Below, in pieces: positions 53,501-64,000 of a DNA stretch of 64,000 bases. A program made the position numbers and the translations under genes. Origin of the DNA: Acanthacorydalis orientalis (Eukaryota; Arthropoda; Insecta; Megaloptera; Corydalidae). The notes beneath the pieces are model-generated. The model was not told the origin of the DNA. It did not search any database and saw only the letters and a program-made list of their open reading frames with translations. Within the stretch, counting starts at the first letter, position 1. Every line of letters begins with the position of its first letter. The stretch is taken from the NCBI GenBank assembly GCA_034766995.1, contig CM068325.1:4408446-4472445 (forward strand). Reading direction: 5' to 3'.

Positions 53501-56500
53501 GTAGTTTATTTATTTAATTGATAATTAATTCGTAGTTTCTTTATTTAATACATAATTTATTTCATAGTTACTTTAGTTCGTAGTTTATTTATTTAATAGA
53601 TAATTAAGTCGTAGTTTCTTTATTTAATACATAATTTATTTCATAGTTACTTTAGTTCGTAGTTTATTTATTTAATTGATAATTAAGTCGTAGTTTCTTT
53701 ATTTAATACATAATTTATTTCATAGTTACTTTAGTTCGTAGTTTCTTTATTTAATACATAATTTATTTCATAGTTAATTTAGTTCGTAGTTTCTTTATTT
53801 AATTGATAATTAATTCGTAGTGTCTTTATTTAATACATAATTTATTTCATAGTTACTTTAGTTCGTAGTTTATTTATTTAATTGATAATTAATTTGTAGT
53901 TTCTTTATTTAATACATAATTTATTTCATAGTTAATTTACTTCGTAGTTTATTTATTTAATTGATAATTAATTCGTAGTTTCTTTATTTAATACATAATT
54001 TATTTCATAGTTAATTTAGTTCGTAGTTTCTTTATTTAATACATAATTTATTTCATAGTTACTTTAGTTCGTAGATTATTTATTTAATTGATAATTAATT
54101 CATAGTTTCTTTATTTAATTCATAATTTATTTCATAGTTAATTAAGTACCTAGTTTATTTATTTAATGGATAATTAATTCGTAGTTTCTTTATTTAATAC
54201 ATAATTTATTTCATAGTTACTTTAGTTCGTAGTTTATTTATTTAATTGATAATTAATTCGTAGTTTCTTTATTTAATACATAATTTATTTCATAGTTACT
54301 TTAGTTCGTAGTTTATTTATTTAATAGATAATTAATTCATAGTTTCTTTATTTAATACATAATTTATTTCATAGTTACTTTAGTTCGTAGTTTATTTATT
54401 TAATTGATAATTAATTCCTAGTTTCTTTATTTAATACATAATTTATTTCATAGTTAATTTAGTTCGTAGTTTCTTTATTTAATACATAATTTATTTCATA
54501 GTTAATTTAGTTCGTAGTTTCTTTATTTAATAGATAATTAATTCATAGTTAATTTAATTCGTAGTTAATTTAGTTCGTAGTTTATTTATTTAATAGATTA
54601 TTATTTCATAGTTTCTTTATTTAATACATAATTTGTTTCATAGTTACTTTAGTTCGTAGTTTATTTATTTAATTGATAATTAATTCGTAGTTTCTTTATT
54701 TAATACATAATTTATTTCATAGTTACTTTAGTTCGTAGTTTATTTATTTCATAGTTAATTTAGTTCGTAGTTTCTTTTTTTAATTGATAATTAATTCGTA
54801 GTTTCTTTATTTAATACATAATTTATTTCATAGTTACTTTAGTTCGTAGTTTATTTATTTAATTGATAATTAAGTCGTAGTTTCTTTATTTAATACATAG
54901 TTTATTTCATAGTTACTTTAGTTCGTAGTTTATTTATTTATTTGATAATTAATTCTTAGTTTCTTTATTTAATACATAATTTATTTCATAGTTACTTTAG
55001 TTCGTAGTTTATTTATTTAATTGATAATTAATTCGTAGTTTCTTTATTTAATACATAATTTATTTCATAGTTACTTTAGTTCGTAGTTTATTTATTTAAT
55101 TGATAATTAATTCGTAGTTTCTTTATTTAATACATAATTTATTTCATAGTTACTTTAGTTCGTAGTTTATTTATTTCATAGTTAATTTAGTTCGTAGTTT
55201 CTTTATTTAATTGATAATTAATTCGTAGTTTCTTTATTTAATACATAATTTATTTCATAGTTACTTTAGTTCGTAGTTTATTTATTTAATTGATAATTAA
55301 TTCGTAGTTTCTTTATTTAATACATAATTTATTTCATAGTTAATTTAGTTCGTAGTTTATTTATTTAATTGATAATTAATTCGTAGTTTCTTTATTTAAT
55401 ACATAATTTATTTCATAGTTAATTTAGTTCGTAGTTTATTTATTTAATAGATAATTAATTCGTAGTTTCTTTATTTAATACATAATTTATTTCATAGTTA
55501 CTTTAGTTCGTAGTTTATTTATTTCATAGTTAATTTAGTTCGTAGTTTCTTTATTTAATTGATAATTAATTCGTAGTTTCTTTATTTAATACATAATTTA
55601 TTTCATAGTTACTTTAGTTCGTAGTTTATTTATTTAATTGATAATTAATTCGTAGTTTCTTTATTTAATACATAATTTATTTCATAGTTACTTTAGTTCG
55701 TAGTTTCTTTATTTAATTGATAATTAATTCGTAGTTTCTTTATTTAATACATAATTTATTTCATAGTTACTTTAGTTCGTAGTTTATTTATTTAATAGAT
55801 AATTAATTCGTAGTTTCTTTATTTTATACATAATTTATTTCATAGTTACTTTAGTTCGTAGTTTATTTATTTAATTGATAATTAATTCGTAGTTTCTTTA
55901 TTTAATACATAATTTATTACATAGTTACTTTAGTTCGTAGTTTATTTATTTAATTGATAATTAATTCGTAGTTTCTTTATTTAATACATAATTTATTTCA
56001 TAGTTATTTTAGTTCCTAGTTTATTTATTTAATTGATAATTAATTCGTAGTTTCTTTATTTAATACATAAGTTATTTCATAGTTACTTTAGTTCGTAGTT
56101 TATTTATTTAATTGATAATTAATTCGTAGTTTCTTTATTTAATACATAATTTATTTCATAGTTACTTTAGTTCGTAGTGTATTTATTTAATTGATAATTA
56201 ATTCGTAGTTTCTTTATTTAATACATAATTTATTTCATAGTTACTTTAGTTCGTAGTTTATTTATTTCATAGTTAATTTAGTTCGTAGTTTCTTTATTTA
56301 ATTGATAATTAATTCGTAGTTTCTTTATTTAATACATAATTTATTTCATAGTTACTTTAGTTCGTAGTTTATTTATTTAATTGATAATTAATTCGTAGTT
56401 TCTTTATTTAATACATAATTTATTTCATAGTTAATTTAGTTCGTAGTTTATTTATTTAATTGATAATTAATTCGTAGTTTCTTTATTTAATACATAATTT

Positions 56501-59500
56501 ATTTCATAGGTACTTTAGTTCGTAGTTTATTTATTTAATTGTTAATTAATTCGTAGGTTCTTTATTTAATACATAATTTATTTCATAGTTACTTTATTTC
56601 GTAGTTTATTTATTTAATTGATAAGTAATTCGTAGTTTCTTTATTTAATACATAATTTATTTCATAGTTACTTTAGTTGGTAGTTTATTTATTTATTTGA
56701 TAATTAATTCGTAGTTTCTTTATTTAATACATAATTTATTTCATAGTTACTTTAGTTCGTAGTTTATTTATTTAATTGATAATTACGTCGTAGTTTCTTT
56801 ATTTATTACATAATTTATTTCATAGTTACTTTAGTTCGTAGTTTATTTATTTAATTGATAATTAATTCGTAGTTTCTTTATTTAATACATAAGTTATTTC
56901 ATAGTTACTTTAGTTCGTAGTTTATTTATTTAATTGATAATTAATTCGTAGTTTCTTTATTTAATACATAATTTATTTCATAGTTACTTTAGTTCGTAGT
57001 TTATTTATTTAATTGATAATTAATTCGTAGTTTCTTTATTTAATACATAATTTATTTCATAGTTACTTTAGTTCGTAGTTTATTTATTTAATAGATAATT
57101 AATTCATAGTTTCTTTATTTAATACATAATTTATTTCATAGTTACTTTAGTTCGTAGTTTATTTATTTATTTGTTAATTAATTCGTAGTTTCTTTATTTA
57201 ATACATAATTTATTTCATAGTTACTTTAGTTCGTAGTTTATTTATTTAATTGATAATTAATTCGTAGTTTCTTTATTTAATACATAATTTATTTCATAGT
57301 TACTTTAGTTCGTAGTTTATTTATTTAATTGATAATTAAGTCGTAGTTTCTTTATTTAATACATAATTTATTTCATAGTTACTTTAGTTCGTAGTTTATT
57401 TATTTAATTGATAATTAAGTCGTAGTTTCTTTATTTAATACATAATTTATTTCATAGTTACTTTAGTTCGTAGTTTATTTATTTAATTGATAATTAATTC
57501 GTAGTTTCTTTATTTAATACATAATTTATTTCATAGTTACTTTAGTTCGTAGTTTATTTATTTAATTGATAATTAATTCGTAGTTTCTTTATTTAATACA
57601 TAATTTATTTCATAGTTACTTTAGTTCGTAGTTTATTTATTTAATTGATAATTAATTCGTAGTTTCTTTATTTAATACATAATTTATTTCATAGTTACTT
57701 TAGTTCGTAGTTTATTTATTTAATACATAATTTATTTCATAGTTACTTTAGTTCGTAAATTCTTTATTTCATAGTTAATTTAGTTCGTAGTTTCTTTATT
57801 TAATTGATAATTAATTCGTAGTTTATTTATTTAATACATAAATTATTTCATAGTTAATTTAGTTCGTAGTTTATTTATTTAATAGATAATTAATTCGTAG
57901 TTTCTTTATTTAATACATAATTTATTTCATAGTTACTTTAGTTCGTAGTTTATTTATTTAATAGATAATTAATACGTAGTTTCTTTATTTAATACATAAT
58001 TTATTTCATAGTTAATTTAGTTCGTAGTTTCTTTATTTAATTGATAATTAATTCGTAGGTTCTTTATTTAATACATAATTTATTTCATAGTTAATTTAGT
58101 TCGTAGTTTATTTATTTAATAGATAATTAATTCGTAGTTTCTTTATTTAATACATAATTTATTTCATAGTTACTTTAGTTCGTAGTTTATTTATTTAATA
58201 GATAATTAATACGTAGTTTCTTTATTTAATACATAATTTATTTTATAGTTAATTTAGTTCGTAGTTTATTTATTTAATTGATAATTAATTCGTAGTTTCT
58301 TTATTTAATACATAATTTATTTCATAGTTAATTTAGTTCGTAGTTTCTTTATTTAATACATAATTTATTTCATAGTTACTTTAGTTCGTAGTTTATTTAT
58401 TTAATTGATAATTAATTCGTAGTTTATTTATTTAATACATAAGTTATTTCATAGTTACTTTAGTTCGTAGTTTATTTATTTAATAGATAATTAATTCGTA
58501 GTTTCTTTATTTAATACATAATTTATTTCATAGTTACTTTAGTTCTTAGTTTATTTATTTAATTGATAATTAATTCGTAGTTTCTTTATTTAATACATAA
58601 TTTATTTCATAGTTAATTTAGTTCGTAGTTTATTTATTTAATAGATAATTAATTCATAGTTTCTTTATTTAATACATAATTTATTTCATAGTTACTTTAG
58701 TTCGTAGTTTCTTTATTTAATACATAATTTATTTCATAGTTAATTTAGTTCGTAGTTTATTTATTTAATAGATAATTAATTCGTAGTTTCTTTATTTAAT
58801 ACATAATTTATTTCATAGTTACTTTAGTTCGTAGTTTATTTATTTAATAGATAATTAATTCGTAGTTTCTTTATTTAATACATAATTTATTTCATAGTTA
58901 CTTTAGTTCGTAGTTTATTTATTTCATAGTTAATTTAGTTCGTAGTTTCTTTTTTTAATTGATAATTAATTCATAGTTTCTTTATTTAATACATAATTTA
59001 TTTCATAGTTACTTTAGTTCGTAGTTTATTTATTTAATTGATAATTAATTCGTAGTTTCTTTATTTAATACATAATTTATTTCATAGTTACTTTAGTTCG
59101 TAGTTTATTTATTTAATTGATAATTAATTCGTAGTTTCTTTATTTAATACATAATTTATTTCATAGTTACTTTAGTTCGTAGTTTATTTATTTCATAGTT
59201 AATTTAGTTCGTAGTTTATTTATTTAATTGATAATTAATTCGTAGTTTCTTTATTTAATACATAAGTTATTTCATAGTTACTTTAGTTCGTAGTTTATTT
59301 ATTTAATTGATAATTAATTCGTAGTTTCTTTATTTAATACATAATTTATTTCATAGTTAATTTAGTTCGTAGTTTATTTATTTAATTGATAATTAATTCG
59401 TAGTTTCTTTATTTAATACATAATTTATTTCATAGTTACTTTAGTTCGTAGTTTATTTATTTAATTGATAATTAATTCGTAGTTTCTTTATTTAATACAT

Positions 59501-60140
59501 AATTTATTTCATAGTTACTTTAGTTCGTAGTTTATTTATTTAATTGATAATTAATTCTTAGTTCCTTTATTTAATACATAATTTATTTCATAGTTACTTT
59601 AGTTCGTAGTTTATTTATTTAATTGATAATTAATTCGTAGTTTCTTTATTTAATACATAATTTATTTCATAGTTACTTTAGTTCGTAGTTTATTTATTTA
59701 ATTGATAATTAATTCGTAGTTTCTTTATTTAATACATAATTTATTTCATAGTTACTTTAGTTCGTAGTTTATTTATTTAATTGATAATTAAGTCGTGGTT
59801 TCTTTATTTAATACATAATTTATTTCATAGTTACTTTAGTTCGTAGTTTATTTATTTAATTGATAATTAATTCGTAGTTTCTTTATTTAATACATAATTT
59901 ATTTCATAGTTACTTTAGTACGAAGTTTATTTATTTAATTGATAATTAATTCGTAGTTCCTTTATTTAATACATAATTTATTTCATAGTTACTTTAGTTC
60001 GTAGTTTATTTATTTAATTGATAATTAATTCGTAGTTTCTTTATTTAATACATAATTTATTTCATAGTTACTTTAGTTCGTAGTTTATTTATTTAATTGA
60101 TAATTAATTCGTAGTTTCTTTATTTAATAGATAATTTAGT
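50573..60140 (+). repeat. Satellite sub-array 2: 79 bp unit, about 120 copies
   Basis: The dominant period is 79 bp (for example TTTCTTTATT at 59,641 and 59,720). A unit splits into five subunits of 16, 16, 16, 16 and 15 bp, starting TAGTTTCTTTATTTAA, TACATAATTTATTTCA, TAGTTACTTTAGTTCG, TAGTTTATTTATTTAA and TTGATAATTAATTCG. Shortened and lengthened units made by gain or loss of subunits (such as an extra TAGTTAATTTAGTTCG) cluster at 52,400-54,700. The edge at 60,140 passes abruptly into unique DNA. No coding potential. Confidence 0.97.
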
Positions 60141-61199
60141 TCATAGTTCAAAAAGGATTTTTCGAAATCCGATTCGTGAAAAGAAACATAAAAATAAAAG
60201 ACTGAGGACACACGCGCATACACACACCCACACGCACACACACGCGCACGCACTTAGTTGATAAGTTAGCTAGAACAGGTGTCTCTCTGATAGATTATTT
60301 GCTATGATTTTTTTTTTTGTTTAAAGCATTAAAAATCGAGGGCCTAGATCAGGGTCGATTCTCGAATCGACACGTTAGGTCTTCTACATGTCTGCAACCT
60401 CAACGTGGTGTAGAAGTGGCAACATACACAAAATGTTCAATTAAATTGTTTTTCGTTCGAATGTACTGTTAGAATTTCGGTGATCGGGCTGTCTGTTTAA
60501 AAATCGAGTTGGAGCATGTGCACGATTTGCTGTCAAATGCATAAATATCTATTGATTCGGATGTATCGATATATTTCGATCAGCTATTTTGTGTGTGGCT
60601 AATGCAGACAATACACACAGATACAGACATTTAATTAAGAAATGCACGTATCTTAATTAAATGTCCGTTGTGTTCGGGTCAGTGTGTTTTTTTTTATCGC
60701 TTATTAACCGTAGGATGGCCATCCCCAGGACGGCCATCCTATATAAAAATTAGTTGTAGATGTGTACTAATTGCTAACTATTTGCCTTTCAGCTTAATTG
60801 ACAAATCATTTTTTTTTCAGTTTGTGGAATTATCAGGATTTTATGTGTGTGTGTGTGTGTCTGTGGGTGGGTTGTGACAGACTTATTAATTTTATATTAA
60901 TTTGTGTAACATTAATTCCTTTCAGCCTTGCATAAAATATTAATAATTATTTTTTTCAGATTACTTCTTAGTTATGTATGTATATATGTATGTATGTCTA
61001 GTGTTATTTTTTTTAATTAAAAAAAAAATCAGTGATCGTTCAACAGGCCTGTACCCTTGTTATCATAGATTTAGGATCGAATCCGACTTGATTATTAAAG
61101 AAAATTAGCAGGTGCTTTTTTTGGGGCGGAGATTTAGATTATATGTATATATATATACATACATGCAGGTTTATATCTAAATAAATTTCATTTGGTCGC
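60141..61199. other. AT-rich unique DNA right of the satellite
   Basis: Contains a CA-rich tract (60,207-60,252), a perfect 15 bp inverted repeat (60,626-60,640 with 60,651-60,665, arm GACATTTAATTAAGA), a second one (TAGGATGGCC at 60,711-60,720 with GGCCATCCTA at 60,732-60,741) and short TG and TA tracts. No gene recognised. Confidence 0.5.
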
Positions 61200-61460
61200 A
61201 CTTCTTGCTACAAGTTTAATCGACCGCACTTGTGACACAGAGAGTGATCCGGAGCGCGATGGAGAAATTCCGGGAACGTCTTCAGCAGTGTGTTGTGTAT
61301 CAACGACGTCCGCCACTTGTCTGATATGATTTTTAAGACCCGCTAGACCGAAACTGTCTTTCGTTGTACTCTTCAAAGACAAGTACAATTTTTTTCTAAA
61401 TGGTTTCGTTCATTTCTCATACTCTTTCAAAATGTGCGAGATCTTTGTACCCCTCCCTGT
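61200..61460 (+). mobile_element. Mariner-like transposase relic, 3' end
   Basis: One plus-strand frame around 61,245-61,300 reads VIRSAMEKFRERLQQC and is followed by a degraded continuation ending near a DMIFKT-like stretch, resembling the C-terminus of IS630/Tc1/mariner-type transposases common in insect genomes. The element ends at 61,460 with ACCCCTCCCTG set directly against (TA)n, like the ACCCTG end of the 4040-4857 element. The 5' part is missing. Family call from motif memory. Confidence 0.4.
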
Positions 61461-61772
61461 ATATATATATGTATATATGTATATATATATGTGTGTGTGT
61501 GTGTGTGTATACCTGTGTATGTGTGTAAATAATTCCTCTGCGATAAAGATGGCGGAAAATTAGAAACTGAACAGAGTGCGTCACACTTAAACCGAACGAA
61601 ATCTAATCCGGCGTCGAATAGCCGTCGTGCCTCCGATAAGTAACACAATGCCCTATTACTTTTTTCCCGATAAAACAGCGATAAAGTGTCGTACGTTAAG
61701 TAGAGTAAAGTTGCGTACAACGGACATAGACCGAATCGACTGGACTAGAGAGAGCTGCGAACGCGAAGCACG

Positions 61773-62816
61773 ATGTACAATAACGGCCGGCTGATTGTAC
61801 TTCTGTCCGTCTTGGTTTCGACTGGAATCTTTCAAGGTAATAATCGGTTTTTTTTTCGATCCGCCGCGCCGGTTTCGATGTCGTGATTTTTTTTTTAAAA
61901 GAGCTGGTCTGAAAATTGATCGGATTTTACAGACAAGCCGAGACGCGCGTTTGAAAGGATGCGGGATGCATACACTCACAATACAAAAAATATTATATAT
62001 ATATATAAGTGTAACATTGTATGTACATAAATATATCAGAGATCATTCAACTTCAATCATTCTTCACTCAATTTCCATTCTTTCTTCACATTAATACTTT
62101 TTCAAGTGATATAATCGATGCATTTTCTAATCTATCACTTCAATCCTTCCTCTTTATACACATAAACGGTTCACAGGTCGTTAATCTCAGGTGATTTTTC
62201 AATAAATCTCCCTTCTTTCTCCATATAACACTTGTTCAAGTGGTATAATCGATAAATTTTCTATTCTATCACTTCAATCCTTCCTCTTTACACACATAAA
62301 CGGTTCACGGGTCGTTCATCTAAGTTCATTTTTCATTAAATTTCCATTCTTCCTTCACATAACACTTGTTCAAACCATATAATCGATGCATTTTCTAATC
62401 TATCACTTCAATCCTTCCTCTTTACACACATAAACGGGTCGGAGGTCATTCATTTCAGGCCATTTTTCACTCAATTTCCATTCTTCCTTCATATAATACT
62501 TGTTCAAATGACATGGTCGGTGAATTTTCTAATCTGTCACTTCAATTACTCCTTTTTATACACATAAACGGTTCGCTCATATGAAACTCATATAAAAGGT
62601 AGACACAAATCTTTTGTGGACGCCATCCTGTCAAAGGGTTCAACAGAAAAAATATAAAAATAACGACAACGACTCCGTATTTACAGACAATCGAAGCGTA
62701 CAGTTCATTAGACAATTCCAAATGGGTTAACTTGTAAAATATTGCACAGAATCTTTCTCAATCGCGGTCGACCTCTGACTGACTGAAATTCGCCAACCCG
62801 ATATATTTTGCAACAT

Positions 62817-62882
<66 letters not shown>

Positions 62883-63200
62883 GGGCTCGTTCTTCCAGCG
62901 GCGCGCGCGTCGGTCGCGAAGAAGAACGCACAGTTTTGCGTGCCGGGCGAGTCGTATCTCGACGACGACAGATGCAACACGTGCATGTGTAACGGCGACG
63001 GGACCGGACCGGAGAGTTGCACGCGTCTCGAGTGCGACGGCGTCGCGAAGAGGATCAAGCGCGAGTACTGCGTGCCGGAGGAATTTTTCATCACGTCCGA
63101 CAAGTGTTACCTGTGCCTGTGCGACAGCGCCGGCAAGAGCGGGCTGTGCACGCCGATGATATGCGGGAGGAGCCCGGCGAATTTCGACGTCGGCCGCTAG
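61773..63200 (+). CDS. Pacifastin-type serine protease inhibitor precursor, two domains
   Basis: Exons 61,773-61,836 and 62,884-63,200 (phase 1; TTTCAAG|GTAATA to ATGCAG|GGCTCG) give 126 residues. Exon 1 is a signal peptide (hydrophobic LIVLLSVLVS). Two pacifastin light-chain domains follow, at residues 40-72 and 84-115. Each has the six-cysteine spacing C-x11-C-x2-C-x-C-x(8-9)-C-x4-C, with CNTCMC and CYLCLC as central motifs. A dibasic linker (AKRIKRE) between them would allow processing into two peptides, as in locust precursors. By comparison with locust inhibitors the reactive site precedes the last cysteine: CTRLEC in domain 1 suggests Arg at P1 (trypsin-like target), while CTPMIC in domain 2 puts Pro there and may not inhibit. 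Such proteins are secreted to haemolymph and limit proteases of the prophenoloxidase type. Confidence 0.9.
62040..62590 (+). repeat. Tandem repeat, 134 bp unit, about four copies, inside pacifastin intron
   Basis: ATCTATCACTTCAATCC-type landmarks fall at 62,133, 62,267, 62,401 and 62,535, each 134 bp apart. Units carry ACATAAACGGTTC and TATAATCGAT. Non-coding. Confidence 0.9.
62820..62879. repeat. (TA)n microsatellite abutting a splice acceptor
   Basis: About 30 TA units ending four bases before the pacifastin exon 2 (TATATGCAG|GG). Confidence 0.95.
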
Positions 63201-63239
63201 GGACCGGCGAACTCGATCCTGCGGCGCGCCATTTGCAGA

Positions 63240-63625
63240 CATTTTTTTTTACGAAACATTTCTCAATTTCTTCTTGTATTTTTGAGTGAAAATTCTTATT
63301 ATTCTGGTCCTTGCCTACTCTAAGACCACAAATGTGTCGAATTTTGGAATTTCTTCTACTCCTATCTCAAGCCTTACCTGTTTTCATCCAGTTTTTGCAT
63401 GCGAATATTTTTTTTCTAAATTATTTCTCGATTTATTCTTGTATTTTTAAGTTAAGTTACCGATTATTCTGATTCTTTCCTATTCAAAGACCACAATTGT
63501 GTCGAGTTTTGGAATTTATTCTACTCCTATCTCGAGCCTTACCTGTTTTCATCCAGTTTTTGCATGCAAAGATTTTTTTCATAAAACATCCGTCAATTTA
63601 TTCCCGTATTTCTAAATCGAATTAC
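63240..63625 (+). repeat. Tandem repeat, about 165 bp unit, just over two copies
   Basis: TGTGTCGA recurs at 63,333 and 63,499 and TTTTTGCATGC at 63,392 and 63,557, with long shared stretches such as CTCCTATCTC and ACCTGTTTTCATCCAG. Immediately downstream of the pacifastin stop, so it may be transcribed as 3' UTR. Confidence 0.85.
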
Positions 63626-63667
63626 CGATCTCTCGCATATATTCGCACGGCATGAATTTTAGACACG

Positions 63668-63705
63668 GCGGCCGCGCCTCCCCAGAAAAAAATCTGCGCG
63701 GCCGC
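63668..63705. other. GC-rich hairpin with A-rich loop
   Basis: Perfect 10 bp arms GCGGCCGCGC (63,668-63,677) and GCGCGGCCGC (63,696-63,705) around an 18 nt loop. Function unknown. Confidence 0.6.
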
Positions 63706-63811
63706 TCATGAATCACCCGTTACACCCTTCCGTCCGGCTCGTGCAAGTTTTCGCACGTCGCCCCTCCCCTATGGACGATAAAAAAACGTGACAAACGACA
63801 AACTGAACTCA

Positions 63812-64000
63812 AAAAAGATTTATTTTTACAATTTCTCGTCCGTTTACAATTCCACCGTTAGTGAATACATGCTAAATACCAAAGAAAAAAAAAGTTTTTC
63901 GTTAACAATACGTTTAAAAGTACCCCTCTGTCGCCATCTAAACAATCGTTCGGTTCGCCCGTTCCGTTAAGTCTCCGTCCGGCCCGGAACTTCCTCGAAA
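63812..64000 (-). CDS. Possible 3' end of a minus-strand gene entering from the right
   Basis: On the minus strand the window edge reads an open frame ending FEEVPGRTET and a TAA at about 63,970-63,968. Roughly 150 bp of possible 3' UTR follow, with an AATAAA signal near 63,817. Only about ten codons are visible, so this is suggestive at best; no family can be named. Confidence 0.2.

Noticed and set aside
48330..60140. CRISPR-like array
   Set aside because: Regular spacing, but there are no unique spacers; every part of the unit repeats, so it is a satellite in eukaryotic DNA.

Overview
The window is insect nuclear DNA. The largest subunit of RNA polymerase II (34,820-41,534, minus strand) reads as an insect protein throughout. 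There are also two ZAD-type C2H2 zinc-finger genes (a domain expanded in insects), a two-domain pacifastin protease inhibitor, ARL6, a casein kinase 2 alpha gene and a Scratch/Snail-family gene. Most introns in the compact genes are short (about 60-400 bp), coding sequence is GC-rich and GC-ended, and intergenic DNA is rich in CpG and TCGA. That is compatible with Hymenoptera, but I cannot fix the order from sequence alone.

Layout. 1-10,100: a probable signal-peptide exon at the left edge (minus strand), then gene-poor DNA with (TA)n tracts, RTE-like LINE 3' ends, a mariner-like relic and a dispersed repeat with a GC-rich palindromic core. 10,122-16,682: a Scratch-like gene (minus strand) whose repressor (SNAG) exon lies 4.8 kb upstream of the zinc-finger exons; the intron between holds one arm of a 1.1 kb inverted duplication. 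17,270-23,400: two blocks of a ~182 bp tandem repeat, two strong hairpins and no clear gene. 23,492-29,429: CK2 alpha, then two ZAD zinc-finger genes arranged tail to tail. 32,760-41,534: ARL6 (plus) and RPB1 (minus), convergent, with all exons assignable. 41,800-48,300: duplicated promoter/exon-like modules separated by (TA)n, a candidate small spliced gene, and repeat-rich GC-rich DNA with a nearly identical 208 bp direct repeat. 48,330-60,140: an 11.8 kb AT-rich satellite in two sub-arrays (32 bp and 79 bp units), both of which decompose into the same 16 bp ancestral unit. 60,140-64,000: a transposase relic, the pacifastin gene with two tandem-repeat blocks, and a possible 3' end of a minus-strand gene at the right edge.

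How the genes relate. There is no operon-like functional cluster. RPB1 (transcription), CK2 alpha (a kinase), ARL6 (cilium/BBSome trafficking) and the zinc-finger regulators are independent genes. The notable biology is structural: a layered satellite, near-perfect hairpins, exon modules carrying CRE-type sites, and microsatellites at LINE tails, at transposon ends and directly before a splice acceptor. Exon boundaries were found by hand from GT/AG sites, reading phase and family homology; no search was run.
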